From: Sphingobacterium sp. B16(2022)
Lineage (GTDB): Bacteria > Bacteroidota > Bacteroidia > Sphingobacteriales > Sphingobacteriaceae
DNA length: 64,000 bases
Assembly: GCF_012030425.1 (NCBI RefSeq)
Contig: NZ_JAAUVN010000002.1
Coordinates: 868,001-932,000, forward strand
Direction of reading: 5' to 3'
Below the pieces are notes generated by a model that worked only from the letters and a program-made list of their open reading frames with translations, was not told the origin of the DNA and did not search any database. Made by a program: the position numbers and the translations under genes. This document shows, piece after piece, positions 7,849 through 18,144 of this stretch. Every line of letters begins with the position of its first letter. The stretch's first letter is position 1.

Positions 7849-10773
7849 ATGCAAATTGTGAAAAATTGTTCAGTATTTATTTTAATGATATTTTTTGCTT
7901 CTCATGTGGTTGCCCAAAACTTTATGGCAGGTGGACGACAGCATTTACCACCTAAATCTACTCGGGTAGATGGTATTGATAGCGCTGTGAAAAGTCTGGA
8001 TGGTGAATGGGAAATTAATCTTACCCCATCTGCTACGTCTATTTCTGATAAGACTGCTTCAGCTAACTGGAATAAAATTATGGTGCCAGGTGAGGCCATG
8101 ATGCAAGGGTTTAAAATAAAGCATGACACCGCCTTTGTATACCGTAAAAAAATAAACATCACCGAAAATACTAAAGGTAAACGTCATGTTGTGCGTTTCA
8201 ACGGTGTATTTAATCATGCAAAGGTTTATTTTAATGGGAACCTCGTGCGTGAGCATTTTGGTGGGTTTACCGCTTGGGATGCGGATATAACTAAATTTAT
8301 CAAACCTGGTCAGGACAACTGGTTGCATGTGGAAGTGACGAATCGTGCGGATGATATTTCTTATGCCTCTGGGTATGCACATCATACTATAGGCGGGATC
8401 ACACGAAAAGTTGATTACGTTATCTTACCAGAAAGTCCTGTTCAATATCTATACGCTAAATCATTGCTTACTAATAATTATACGGATGGAACATTAAGTA
8501 TACAGATGGAGTTACCTCAAAGTAAAGACTTAACGGCGCGTTATGAGTTAATGGATCCTTCTGGAAAAAAAGTTTGGGCAAAACCGAGATCTTTAAAAGC
8601 TATCGGTAATTTCTGGAAAGACAGTATTGCTGTCCCAAAAGTAAGTTCTTGGACGGCGGAGTCACCTTTTTTATATAAGATGATCTTAAGTGTCATAAAA
8701 AATGGTAAGATCCAACAAACGATCGAACAGTTGGTTGGTTTTCGGAGTATCGAAATTAATAAAGACAATGAAATGTTGGTGAACGGCAAAACCGTAAAGC
8801 TACGGGGGGCTTGTCGACACGATATGCATCCTACACTTGGGCGTAGTACCAATCGGGCGCAGGATAGTGTTGATGCTGTACTGACCAAAGAATCGAATAT
8901 GAATTTTATCCGTACTTCACATTATCCTCCAACTGAAGACTTTCTTGAGTTCTGTGATCGATATGGCATCTATGTACAGGAAGAAACTGCGGTTTGTTTT
9001 GTGTTGGATTGGCGAGTGGTACCCTACAATAAATTTGAGACACAGAGTGATTCAGCTTATACGGATCGTTACCTTGGTCAGTTAAGTGAGATGATAGATC
9101 GGGACAGAAACCATGCTTCTATTGTGATGTGGTCTATCGGGAATGAAAGTAATTGGGGTACTAATTTTCAAAAATCGTATGAGTTTGTAAAATCTGTGGA
9201 TAAGAGCAGACCCGTTTCTTGGTCTTTCCCTGCTACTGCTTTGGATCAAGGGAAAAGAAATTTTGACATCCTGGTATCGCACTACCCAGCATATAATGGT
9301 AAATATAGTGATCTAGGCAAGTACGAGAAAAATATGAAAGGGGAAATGCCGATTATTGGCGATGAGTGGGTACATGTGAACTGTTATAATACCGATTTGA
9401 GCACTTATGATCCTAATGTAAGGGATTTTTGGGGAGTGAGTATGGACTCTACCTGGACCTATCGTTTTGATGTGAAAGGCTATCTTGGCGGTGCTATCTG
9501 GGGAATGATTGATGAAACTTTTACGATGAAAGATGGTATGACGGGGTACGGTCCTTGGGGAATTGTTGATGTGTGGAGAAGGAAGAAAACCGAATTCTGG
9601 AATACTAAAAAAGCATATTCACCGATTAGAGTGCTGGTCGGTGATGTTAAAAAAGCAACAGGTAGTATCATATTACCACTTCATAATCGCTATGATCATA
9701 CTAATTTGAAAAGTATTAAAGCAACAGCTTTAATTAATGGTAAAGAAGTTGCTATTGTCATGCCAGACGTGGCACCCCATGCTAAAGGTCAAATGATTGT
9801 TCCGATCTCGACTTCTACTTCATCCGTAAAGATTCAGTTTAAAGAAAAAACAGGTGCATTGATTGACGAGGAGTTGATCAGTATGGAGGGTGAACATAAA
9901 GCCCCTGCAATCGTATCAACAGGTGTCTGGACAGTGGCTGATGAAAGTGGTCAGTTCACATTAAAATCTGGCGATTTTACTTTTAAAATCAATAAGAAAA
10001 CAGGAGCTATTGATCAGGGATCCGTAAAGGATGTAGCTGTAATTGTAGGTAATCCTCTTCTAGTGGTGAATAGACCTAAAGATGCTGGTGTACTCAAAAA
10101 TACAGATGCCATATTATCGGGTGATTATCGTATCGCTAACTTTAGTTTTGATCAATTGAATAAAGAGGTCTTTGTAATCTGTAGCAAAGGTGAAGTGGAT
10201 AAGTATCCGGTTGAGATGGTTACCTCTTTATATCCTAACGGGCAAATTAAAATATCATACAGCGCGGACAGTATTCCTGCCTATACCTGGGATATAGGGG
10301 TAGGTGTGCCTGTAGCTTCTGATCTGGATAAAATAAGCTGGGATCGCAAGGGTTATTGGACAACTTATCCTGAGGAACATATGTCAGCTTTAAAGGGCAC
10401 GGCTAAAAAAGTGTATAACAGCACTGAATCTTTTGGTATCAAACCAAATTTTGAAGTATCTCATTCGATGTCGGACTATTTTCTTACTAAAAAAGATCCT
10501 GCGGTATTGTACAAAGCCGAAATGTCAGCATCGGGAATTTATCGAGCTAAGAAAGAAAATATTTATAGTTATACCGTGTTAGTAGATGGGGGTGCCTTAA
10601 ATGTAATTAGTGATGGTAAGCAAGCTGCAAAAATGAATGTTAATAAAGATGGTGGCCAGCAATTGCTCGTGAGTGATAAATGGGATTATTGGACGATTAG
10701 TTGGGGTAATTATCAAGGTACTCGCAATAAAACCAAGAAATATTCAGGAACAGTGTTTTTACAGTTGAAGTAA
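7849..10773 (+). CDS. Glycoside hydrolase family 2 (beta-galactosidase-like)
   Basis: A 974-residue exported retaining glycosidase. The signal peptide is about residues 1-22 (IFFASHVVAQ). The N-terminal jelly-roll sugar-binding domain begins near SLDGEWEINL and contains MVPGEAMMQGF. An immunoglobulin-like domain comes next (about 200-310), then the TIM barrel. The expected acid/base is E433 in MWSIGNESNWG and the nucleophile E506 in IIGDEWVHVN. A long C-terminal beta region (about 600-974) includes GYWTTYPEEHMSAL. Catalytic residues appear intact. GH2 covers beta-galactosidase, beta-glucuronidase, beta-mannosidase and others, and the specificity cannot be fixed here. It is paralogous over its full length to the 968-residue GH2 gene at 18145. 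It lies about 420 bp after the lipoprotein genes, beyond a hairpin, so it may have its own promoter. Confidence 0.92.
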   Translation: MQIVKNCSVFILMIFFASHVVAQNFMAGGRQHLPPKSTRVDGIDSAVKSLDGEWEINLTPSATSISDKTASANWNKIMVPGEAMMQGFKIKHDTAFVYRKKINITENTKGKRHVVRFNGVFNHAKVYFNGNLVREHFGGFTAWDADITKFIKPGQDNWLHVEVTNRADDISYASGYAHHTIGGITRKVDYVILPESPVQYLYAKSLLTNNYTDGTLSIQMELPQSKDLTARYELMDPSGKKVWAKPRSLKAIGNFWKDSIAVPKVSSWTAESPFLYKMILSVIKNGKIQQTIEQLVGFRSIEINKDNEMLVNGKTVKLRGACRHDMHPTLGRSTNRAQDSVDAVLTKESNMNFIRTSHYPPTEDFLEFCDRYGIYVQEETAVCFVLDWRVVPYNKFETQSDSAYTDRYLGQLSEMIDRDRNHASIVMWSIGNESNWGTNFQKSYEFVKSVDKSRPVSWSFPATALDQGKRNFDILVSHYPAYNGKYSDLGKYEKNMKGEMPIIGDEWVHVNCYNTDLSTYDPNVRDFWGVSMDSTWTYRFDVKGYLGGAIWGMIDETFTMKDGMTGYGPWGIVDVWRRKKTEFWNTKKAYSPIRVLVGDVKKATGSIILPLHNRYDHTNLKSIKATALINGKEVAIVMPDVAPHAKGQMIVPISTSTSSVKIQFKEKTGALIDEELISMEGEHKAPAIVSTGVWTVADESGQFTLKSGDFTFKINKKTGAIDQGSVKDVAVIVGNPLLVVNRPKDAGVLKNTDAILSGDYRIANFSFDQLNKEVFVICSKGEVDKYPVEMVTSLYPNGQIKISYSADSIPAYTWDIGVGVPVASDLDKISWDRKGYWTTYPEEHMSALKGTAKKVYNSTESFGIKPNFEVSHSMSDYFLTKKDPAVLYKAEMSASGIYRAKKENIYSYTVLVDGGALNVISDGKQAAKMNVNKDGGQQLLVSDKWDYWTISWGNYQGTRNKTKKYSGTVFLQLK

Positions 10774-10942
10774 AAAATTAAAATATAAAGTGTCTTTTTA
10801 GTTACCTTATATTTATTGGATTTAAATAATTAGAGGTTGGCTAGAAAAATCATGATAATTACTGACTTGGTTTATGGTCTTTGCCAGTACTATTATAAAT
10901 CTTCAGCTCCTTTAAATGAGTAGAGAATGGGGTTTTATGATA

Positions 10943-10984
10943 ATGAAGAAAGCACAGCTGCAATTGTAACTGTGCTTTCTTCAT
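10943..10984. terminator. Bidirectional terminator between convergent genes
   Basis: A perfect 15-bp stem (ATGAAGAAAGCACAG at 10943-10957, complement at 10970-10984) has a 12-nt loop. It lies between the plus-strand GH2 gene and the minus-strand SusD gene that converge here. A-rich and T-rich flanks suit termination from both sides. Confidence 0.75.
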
Positions 10985-11033
10985 ATTTAAGGAATTAGTA
11001 GGGGAGATATAGATATCTAATTACTCCAAGGTT

Positions 11034-12596
11034 TTAATACCCTGGATTCTGTTGATCTTTCATGTTTGGAGCATTGTCTATATCTTTTTGAGGGAAAGGC
11101 ATCAAATAGTCTTTCTCTTTTCTGAATATTCTCTTTTCAATTGATCCTTTGGTTTGTCCACCATTTAATACGATTGATTTATTTAGTATCTCCTCGGCAA
11201 TTTTCCATCTTCGAATATCTGAATAGTAAAGACCTTCACCAGCAAATTCAATTCTTCTTTCATGTCTGATTCGTTCACGCATCTGTTCTTTAGAGAGACC
11301 AGATGGAATAGCAGGCATATTGACCGTAGGCCTAGCTCGTACTTGATTGATCGCTGTGTATACATCATTGGTTGGACCCGAAATTTCATTGAGTGCTTCT
11401 GCATACATCAGTAGAACATCTGCGTACCTAATCACAATTCCATTAATTTGTGAAAGACCGGTTCCACCTATTGCATTGCTAAGGTTTGTATTATTATCGT
11501 ATACAGTGTATTTTTTATAACTATAACCTGTATATACTCCAGGCCAACCATCAGCTGTTACAGGATAAGGAACGGAGTTGTAAAGTACTCCTTTTCTGAA
11601 AATCGTCTGATCAAGTCTTGGATCTCTATTATTGTTAGGATCTTTGGGATCAGCAATTGGATTGGTAGTTGTGTATTTACTCCCATCTTTCATTTCGTAT
11701 TCATCTATCAGATCTTGTGTAGGTTCTATTGAACTCCATCCTGGCGAATTTGTTGGAGCATATATACCTAAATAAATGTCCCAGCTCGTTGGAAATCTTG
11801 GTTGCAAAAATTGGATGTCAAAGATTACTTCGCTGTTATTCTCATTTGCTTCTAAAAATAGGCTACGATAATTCGGAAATAAAGTGTAACCCATTTTCAT
11901 AACTTGAGATGCTGATTGAGCCGATTTTCCCCACTTTTCTTGGTAAAGGTAAATACGAGTCAGAAGACCATATGCGGAACCTTTTGTGACACGACCTTTT
12001 TCACTAGCTTCATTTGGAAGCATCTCTGTTGCTGCCGTTAAATCTTTTTCAATCTGTGCATACACTTCTTCTTTTGTGCTTTTTTTTGCATTCATCTGCT
12101 CAAGATTAGGGTTGTCCAAAATCATAACAACTCCCCCCCAATAATTAACAAGAATGGAGTAATAATAAGCTCTTAAAAAATATGCTTCTCCTTTCATCGT
12201 AGCTTTTCGACCTTCGTCCATTTGAACTTTATCGATATTTGCTAGAAAGTTGTTTGTTGCCGAGATACCTCCGTAAGCACCATTATACATATTTCCCATC
12301 CCTCCTAGATCATTGGGTGTCTGTGCACTCAGAGAGATATTTTTCCATCCTTCCCATGGATAATTGCTATATGCGTTAGGAGTTAGTACATCTAGATAGG
12401 GCAATACTTCTGTCGTGACATCCCAAAGTGCAGAATAACAACCAATGTTTGCAGCTTTAGCATCTTCTTCTGTTTTCCAAAAGACTTCTGGTGAAATGGA
12501 ATCCTGCGGGAGTTTGTTTAGGAAATCTTTTTGGCACGAGGTTGTTAGAATAGCTAAAGCAGCTATACTCATTGAGATATATTTTTTAGTGTTCAT
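11034..12596 (-). CDS. SusD/RagB-family nutrient-binding lipoprotein
   Basis: A 520-residue SusD homologue with a lipoprotein signal ending LTTSCQKDFLNKLPQDS, typical of SusD. It has the conserved SusD features PEVFWKTEEDA, FLRAYYYSILVNYWGGV and the C-terminal block MRERIRHERRIEFAGEGLYYSDIRRWK, and it ends QQNPGY. It is the second gene after its SusC partner, with 17 bp between them on the minus strand. It probably gives oligosaccharide selectivity to that transporter. No glycosidase is encoded on this strand downstream, so the pair depends on enzymes encoded divergently (16.2-21.0 kb) or elsewhere. A strong bidirectional terminator lies 50 bp beyond its stop. Confidence 0.95.
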   Translation of the reverse strand: MNTKKYISMSIAALAILTTSCQKDFLNKLPQDSISPEVFWKTEEDAKAANIGCYSALWDVTTEVLPYLDVLTPNAYSNYPWEGWKNISLSAQTPNDLGGMGNMYNGAYGGISATNNFLANIDKVQMDEGRKATMKGEAYFLRAYYYSILVNYWGGVVMILDNPNLEQMNAKKSTKEEVYAQIEKDLTAATEMLPNEASEKGRVTKGSAYGLLTRIYLYQEKWGKSAQSASQVMKMGYTLFPNYRSLFLEANENNSEVIFDIQFLQPRFPTSWDIYLGIYAPTNSPGWSSIEPTQDLIDEYEMKDGSKYTTTNPIADPKDPNNNRDPRLDQTIFRKGVLYNSVPYPVTADGWPGVYTGYSYKKYTVYDNNTNLSNAIGGTGLSQINGIVIRYADVLLMYAEALNEISGPTNDVYTAINQVRARPTVNMPAIPSGLSKEQMRERIRHERRIEFAGEGLYYSDIRRWKIAEEILNKSIVLNGGQTKGSIEKRIFRKEKDYLMPFPQKDIDNAPNMKDQQNPGY

Positions 12597-12613
12597 GATA
12601 AGCTTTTTTTAGA

Positions 12614-15600
12614 TTAAAATTTTAGATTTATACCTCCTGTAATCATCCTAACATTTGGATATTGTGCAGGAGACATATTTGCTAAGTCTCGTTCGGGATC
12701 AAGCCCTTCAAACTTGGTGAACGTGAAAACATTCTGTGCATCAATATACACTCTAATCCCGCCCATTTTGAGTTTAGAAAGTAGACTGCTAGGCAACGAA
12801 TAACCTAATTGTATATTCTTAACTCTTAAAAACGAGGCGTCTTGAAGCCAAAAGCTGTTATCTGCATAATTTTGACTGTTGGATGCACTATATTGTACTA
12901 ATCTTGGTAGTTTTGCATTGGGATTTTCTGGTGTCCATGTATTGCCAGCTTCCCATCTTTTTGATACTCCTGCACCATTTAGGAAAGGAAAATATAATTC
13001 ACTACCAACATATGATTCAACATCTGCAACACCTTGTAAATTAATACGCAGATCTACTCCTTTATAACTCACGTTAATATTAGCCCCATACGTCCAGGTT
13101 GGTATTGGTTTGCCGACAACTTGTCGGTCATGAGCATCGATGATACCATCAGGTTTTCCCTCAGGACCACTGAAATCTTCAAATTTAATATCACCAGGTT
13201 TAGTAGGGACAGCATTTTGCTTCGGGCTGGAATCTACTTCTTCCTGCGATTGGAATATACCTAAAGACTTCCACATATAGAATGCATTAATAGCTTCTCC
13301 TTGTAATAATGCGTTTCGTCCGATTTGTGGATCAGGTATGTAGTCTATCTTATTTTTTACATGGGTCAGATTAAAGCCAGCATTAATATCCACTTCTCCA
13401 ATTTTATGAGTATAGTTAGAAGATAATTCCCATCCCTTGTTGCTTACAGTTGCTAAATTTCTGAAAGGGGCATTTCGTATTCCTATGAAATTTGGAAGTT
13501 GGATCTGACGTAAAATACCCTCGCGTTTATCCTCAAAGTAGTCAAATGTCACATTCAATTTTCTTTTTAATAAAGTGGCATCAAATCCAATATTTGTTTT
13601 TGTACCAACCTCCCATTTAATATTTTCATCAACGATGGACATCTGTGCAATTCCTGTTGCGATATTGTCACTTAAGGGATAAAATCTAGCAAAAGCAAGT
13701 GTTGGAATATACGCATACAAATCTCGTTGGTCATTGAACCCCATACGATCATTACCAGATTTACCCCATGAGGCGCGAATCTTTAATTCGTCAATCAATG
13801 TCTGATTTTTCATGAAATCTTCTTGTGTAATTCTCCATCCGGCAGATATAGATGGAAAGAATCCCCATCTGTTTTCTGGAGAGAATCGTGAAGAACCATC
13901 GTATCGTGCAATACCTTCAAGTAAGTATTTCTCTTTATATGCATAATTAAAGCGCCCTATATAGGAGCGAAGTGCCCAACCATATGTCGTTCCATTTGTT
14001 AGTGGTGTAGTAAGCCCGGCATTTATTTCAGTTAATGTATTGTTGACGAATCCCATTATCGATCCCGATAAAGTCCGGTATTCTTCTTCCTCTTGACTGT
14101 ATATTCCCGCTATCGTAAAATCATGATTTTCTGCAATGATTTTGTTGTAAGTCAAACTACTAAAAAGTGTTTTATATAGAGTCTTATCCCAATTATTGCT
14201 CGCATTAGGGCCTGAGGCATTCATTGTTGAAGTGACAGTTAATGTTTTTGGGTTATAGACAAGAGTTTTGGGAACAAAAGTCTGATTATCATTTGTTGAA
14301 TAATTAACACCTCCTGTAACATTAAATTTTAATCCATCAAGTATTTTATAATTTAAAAATACATTGGTATTAAAGTTTCCATATGCACTGTGGTTCTTTC
14401 CTTCATTAACCATAGCGAGTGGATTTCGGAATTGAGCATTGACTGAATTAACCCATGTAGAAGCATATTCACCATTTGAGGTGTAGGTTCCATAGTAAGG
14501 AAGTGTACGATAGAGTTCCGTAAATAAATTACCTGAACCATTAAAGGATTCTTTTCTGTTTTGGTAACGAATACCAGATCGTAAACCTACATCTAATTTA
14601 TCATTGACTTTAGTATCTACGTTGGCTCTGAGATTGTAGAGTTTTGCATTTCCATTTTGCACAATTCCATCCTGATTGGTATAACCCAGTGATAAGTTAA
14701 ATTGGGTATTTCCTTCCCCGCCAGATATACCTAATTGATTGGTCTGAATGCTAGCATTACGCATGATCAGATCTAACCAATCTGTGTTGGGATAAATATT
14801 GGGGTCTTTACCATTTTGGTATTCGTTAATCGTTTCTTTACTAAAAAATGTTGGACTTCCTTGATTTATAAGTGCCTGATTATATAAGTTCATATAATCT
14901 ACCGAATTTGTAATCATCTCAGGAAGTTTAGTTGCAGTCTGTTTTCCAAAAGATGTAGTGAAATCGATTTTAACTCTGCCTTTAGCACCTTTCTTCGTTT
15001 GTACAAGTATAACTCCATTAGCAGCTCGAGAACCATAAATAGCAGCAGAAGCATCCTTAAGAACTGAAATAGACTCAATATCATTTGCATTTACTGCTCC
15101 CAGTGATCCCACTATTCCATCAATAATAACTAATGCATCACTTGTTCCTATAGTACCGATTCCTCTCACTCGTATGTTAGCTCCATCACGACCGGGCTGT
15201 CCAGACTGTTGGTTTACCCATACACCTGGTACCTGTCCAGAAAGTGCTTGGGTTGCATTTGTAATGGGTCTGTTGGATATTGCATCAGATTTCATTACAC
15301 TGACGGCACCAGTTAATGTAGCTTTCTTTTGTGTACCGAATCCAACTACTACAGTTTCCTCCAGCATATTAACCTCCGTGTCGAGTGTAATAGTAAGGTT
15401 AGCAGGGTTTGTACCGATAGGAACTTCTTTTGAAATATAACCGACATATGTGATAACCAATGTTTGATTGGTTGTAGCATTCAGGTTGAAATTACCTTCT
15501 GAATCGGTTTTAGTTCCAATTGACGTTCCTTTTACTTTTATGGTTACTCCAACTAAAGGTTTGCCTGATTCATCAGTAACTTTTCCTTTTATTTGTTGGT

Positions 15601-15730
15601 TTTGAGAGGTTTGCTGTGCATTTATTAGCGCATAATGTAATGAGCTTGCTTTTGCTATCGGGACAGTCCCAAACAAAAGCACAAATGCAGTCATGCTTCC
15701 CGTAATGTTAACGTTTAGCTTTCTTTTCAT
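12614..15730 (-). CDS. SusC/RagA-family TonB-linked outer membrane protein
   Basis: A 1038-residue TonB-dependent oligosaccharide transporter. An extended signal region (about residues 1-40) is followed by a carboxypeptidase-regulatory-like domain (QIKGKVTDESGKPLVGVTIKV onward, about 45-125). The SusC hallmark VVVGFGTQKKATLTGAV comes next, then the plug with IRVRGIGTIGTSDALVIIDG, and a barrel ending MITGGINLKF. There is no STN domain. It is first in a two-gene operon with the SusD gene at 11034. It is divergent from the propeller hydrolase gene at 16224, and the 493-bp spacer probably holds promoters for both. The sequence is close to the most common SusC type and carries no specificity signal that I can read. 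Confidence 0.95.
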   Translation of the reverse strand: MKRKLNVNITGSMTAFVLLFGTVPIAKASSLHYALINAQQTSQNQQIKGKVTDESGKPLVGVTIKVKGTSIGTKTDSEGNFNLNATTNQTLVITYVGYISKEVPIGTNPANLTITLDTEVNMLEETVVVGFGTQKKATLTGAVSVMKSDAISNRPITNATQALSGQVPGVWVNQQSGQPGRDGANIRVRGIGTIGTSDALVIIDGIVGSLGAVNANDIESISVLKDASAAIYGSRAANGVILVQTKKGAKGRVKIDFTTSFGKQTATKLPEMITNSVDYMNLYNQALINQGSPTFFSKETINEYQNGKDPNIYPNTDWLDLIMRNASIQTNQLGISGGEGNTQFNLSLGYTNQDGIVQNGNAKLYNLRANVDTKVNDKLDVGLRSGIRYQNRKESFNGSGNLFTELYRTLPYYGTYTSNGEYASTWVNSVNAQFRNPLAMVNEGKNHSAYGNFNTNVFLNYKILDGLKFNVTGGVNYSTNDNQTFVPKTLVYNPKTLTVTSTMNASGPNASNNWDKTLYKTLFSSLTYNKIIAENHDFTIAGIYSQEEEEYRTLSGSIMGFVNNTLTEINAGLTTPLTNGTTYGWALRSYIGRFNYAYKEKYLLEGIARYDGSSRFSPENRWGFFPSISAGWRITQEDFMKNQTLIDELKIRASWGKSGNDRMGFNDQRDLYAYIPTLAFARFYPLSDNIATGIAQMSIVDENIKWEVGTKTNIGFDATLLKRKLNVTFDYFEDKREGILRQIQLPNFIGIRNAPFRNLATVSNKGWELSSNYTHKIGEVDINAGFNLTHVKNKIDYIPDPQIGRNALLQGEAINAFYMWKSLGIFQSQEEVDSSPKQNAVPTKPGDIKFEDFSGPEGKPDGIIDAHDRQVVGKPIPTWTYGANINVSYKGVDLRINLQGVADVESYVGSELYFPFLNGAGVSKRWEAGNTWTPENPNAKLPRLVQYSASNSQNYADNSFWLQDASFLRVKNIQLGYSLPSSLLSKLKMGGIRVYIDAQNVFTFTKFEGLDPERDLANMSPAQYPNVRMITGGINLKF

Positions 15731-15989
15731 AGGTTTAATTTTAGTTTATTGTTTTGAGGATATTGTTTACAATCGTTTGTTTAAATAGGCAATGATATTA
15801 TATGAAAATTACCTACGTAATATCATCCACATTTCTGTTTAGTATCAAAATTTATTGATCGTGATAGTCGTGATTTATATTGAACTGTAAAACTAGTATG
15901 AGAAAAAAAGAATAACCAAAACTTTTCTGACATGTATTAAAACTATTTTAACTTAATGATGGGATATGTTAAAACTTGTCAATCGCATA

Positions 15990-16017
15990 AGGGTAATATA
16001 GTGTCATTATAGGGTAA
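15990..16017 (+). promoter_or_regulatory. Candidate AraC-type direct-repeat operator
   Basis: AGGGTAA occurs at 15990-15996 and again at 16011-16017, exactly 21 bp apart, or two helical turns. This is the spacing used by tandem half-sites of AraC-family dimers. An AraC gene lies at 21176-22039 in the same carbohydrate region. The match is short, so this is only a candidate. Confidence 0.3.
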
Positions 16018-16161
16018 ATAACTTTATGTAAAGTAGGCTGTTTACTAGGTCATATATTTTTATGAAGTTTCCTTTGATAATAATTGGAGTTTTTGTCTAG
16101 TTAATCTTTTCGATTTAAGATATTAAGTGATAATATTGGATCAAAGCTTGGTAAAATAGGC

Positions 16162-16194
16162 TTTGCAATATAAAATTGGTCATAAGTATCTTTA
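16162..16194 (+). promoter_or_regulatory. Candidate Bacteroidota-type promoter for hydrolase gene
   Basis: TTTG at 16162-16165, a 21-bp spacer, and TATCTTTA at 16187-16194 match the Bacteroidota pattern TTTG/TAnnTTTG in all but the last base. The predicted transcript would start about 20 nt before the ATG at 16224. Confidence 0.35.
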
Positions 16195-16223
16195 CATAAC
16201 TATTATTTACTTCACTTAAGATT

Positions 16224-17891
16224 ATGAAAAAACCGAGAAAATTTGGACTGTATACGACTGCTTTATTTTGCTTGTGGATGATTGCCCCATCTTATGGTCA
16301 AATTACTGAAAGGCCACGTCCTAAAGAATGGGATCTTCTTATTGAAGGTGCTCGCTTTAAAGATCGTTTTCTACCTATGCCTAAAGGAAAAGTTATAACT
16401 GGAAGTGATTGGGGAGCGGAGGGAGTGCGGAAACGATATATTGATAATGGAAGCGAAGATAGCGAGCGATCGTACTGGGGCGGTAACATCTTAAAAGGCG
16501 ACGATGGTAAGTTTCATCTTTATGTATGTGGATGGCCTGAAAGTTCAGAGAAAGGACATATGGAATGGCCGAATTCAATTGTATACCATACGGTTAGTGA
16601 TAATTCAATTGGACCATACAAAATTGTTGATACTATAGGTAAAGGACATAATCCTGAAATTTTCAGAGCGAAAAATGGTAAGTATGTGATTTATGTGATC
16701 AATGGTTACTACATATCTGATAGCTATAACGGCCCTTGGAAGTATGAGAAATTTGTATTTGATCAACGGGATCGTCCTATCATCGAAGGTTTGTCAAACC
16801 TTACCTTTGCAAAGCGTGAGGATGGATCTAATTTGATGGTGTGCCGAGGTGGTGGTATCTGGTTTAGTGAAACAGGTTTAAGTCCTTATAATCAGATAAC
16901 AGATAAACGCGTATATCCAGCTGTTGATGGAGAGTTCGAAGATCCAGTTGTTTGGCGCGATCATATTCAGTATCATCTTATTGTAAATGATTGGTTGGGA
17001 CGAATTGCTTTTTATCAGCGTTCTAAAGATGGTGTAAATTGGATAACTGATCCAGGGGAAGCTTATACCACTGGTATATCTTTTCATCAGGATGGTGTAA
17101 AGGAAGATTGGTTTAAGTATGAGCGCATTAAAGTATTGCAAGATAAGTACGGTCGAGCTTATCAGGCAAATTTCGCCGTTATTGATGTTTTAAAGCTGGA
17201 AGATAAACCGAATGACCGACATAGTTCAAAAAATATTTCGATTCCATTGAACCCAGGAATGCTGATGGAAATGCTGAATACAGAACTACCATCTTTAAAT
17301 ACAAAATTTGTCCGTGTCAAAGTGTTAAAAGAGCCTAATTTTGATCCTGCTAAGGAATTGGATTTACAAACATTGCGATTTGGAAAATCAGAGCTTGTTA
17401 ATTATGGAAAAGGGAGCCGTGCAACTAAAATAGAAAATACAAAAGATGGGGTTATCATTACATTTGAGAATAGTGGGCATGGGTTAACTCAAGATGAATT
17501 TGCTCCCAAATTAATTGGTAAATCTAAGTCGGGAAAGATTCTTTTTGGTTATACCAGAGTGCCATGGGTGGCGTATAACGAAGCGATTTTATCAGCTAGA
17601 AAGCCGATAGTGAATAAAACAAAAGATCAGCAAGTTTTCGAAGTACAGGTGGATAATTTTGGGCTAGTGAAATCTAAGGAAAGTAAGTTAGAATTATATA
17701 TTCTTGATGGTGAAAAGAAAACTTTGATCGCTAGTGGACTGATAGCTCCACTTGATCCTTATGCCATGAGCAAAATTAAATTAGCAGGAATTATTCCATT
17801 AACAAAGGGGGCGAATAATCTAATGAAACTTGTTATTCAGGAAAAAGGTATTCAAAAGTCAACATTTAATTTTGAATTGAAACTTGATTAA
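16224..17891 (+). CDS. Five-bladed beta-propeller glycoside hydrolase (GH43/GH117-like)
   Basis: A 555-residue exported protein (signal about residues 1-25, ending IAPSYGQ). The first 330 residues have the repeat rhythm of a five-bladed propeller hydrolase: YWGGNILKGDDGKFHLYVCGW, GKGHNPEIFRAKNGKYVIYVING, and EFEDPVVWRDHIQYHLIVND. The acidic residues in these blades (around D108, E150, and the E-D pair near 236) are candidates for the clan GH-F type catalytic set. I cannot assign them individually. The last 200 residues form a beta-sandwich-like domain. The sequence does not match a GH43 subfamily I know well, so the family is uncertain. It is divergent from a SusC/D pair and is followed after 253 bp by a GH2 gene. 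It probably removes a sugar side group before or after GH2 action. Confidence 0.65.
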   Translation: MKKPRKFGLYTTALFCLWMIAPSYGQITERPRPKEWDLLIEGARFKDRFLPMPKGKVITGSDWGAEGVRKRYIDNGSEDSERSYWGGNILKGDDGKFHLYVCGWPESSEKGHMEWPNSIVYHTVSDNSIGPYKIVDTIGKGHNPEIFRAKNGKYVIYVINGYYISDSYNGPWKYEKFVFDQRDRPIIEGLSNLTFAKREDGSNLMVCRGGGIWFSETGLSPYNQITDKRVYPAVDGEFEDPVVWRDHIQYHLIVNDWLGRIAFYQRSKDGVNWITDPGEAYTTGISFHQDGVKEDWFKYERIKVLQDKYGRAYQANFAVIDVLKLEDKPNDRHSSKNISIPLNPGMLMEMLNTELPSLNTKFVRVKVLKEPNFDPAKELDLQTLRFGKSELVNYGKGSRATKIENTKDGVIITFENSGHGLTQDEFAPKLIGKSKSGKILFGYTRVPWVAYNEAILSARKPIVNKTKDQQVFEVQVDNFGLVKSKESKLELYILDGEKKTLIASGLIAPLDPYAMSKIKLAGIIPLTKGANNLMKLVIQEKGIQKSTFNFELKLD

Positions 17892-18144
17892 TCTTATTTT
17901 TTGATGTAGGAAATCTAGCAAATGTTTACTTGCTGGATTTTTTAATTTTTAGTGTATGTGGATAGATTTTCAATAATTTATACTGAAAGAGATGTTGTAT
18001 GGGATATTATGAGGTATTATAGTTTAAGAAAGGGTTAGTTTAGTTGCAGAAAAGACGATTTTTATTATTCATTTTTGAAACGTACATGATCTGTAATCCG
18101 GGAGGGATTTTTTTATCATGAGTAAATATCTAAAATCTAAATAA

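Larger units (their letters stand above)
15731..16223. other. Divergent intergenic region with candidate regulator sites
   Basis: 493 bp between a minus-strand SusC and a plus-strand hydrolase. It holds a direct heptamer repeat (AGGGTAA) spaced 21 bp apart and a candidate promoter near 16162-16194, both listed separately. Nothing else in it looks coding. Confidence 0.5.

Noticed and set aside
7704..7955. Short open frame overlapping the GH2 start
   Set aside because: It is in another frame, ends inside the GH2 signal peptide region and has no features of a real protein.
18095..18114. Small AATCC/GGATT hairpin followed by T residues before the second GH2
   Set aside because: A 5-bp stem is too weak to call a terminator or attenuator.
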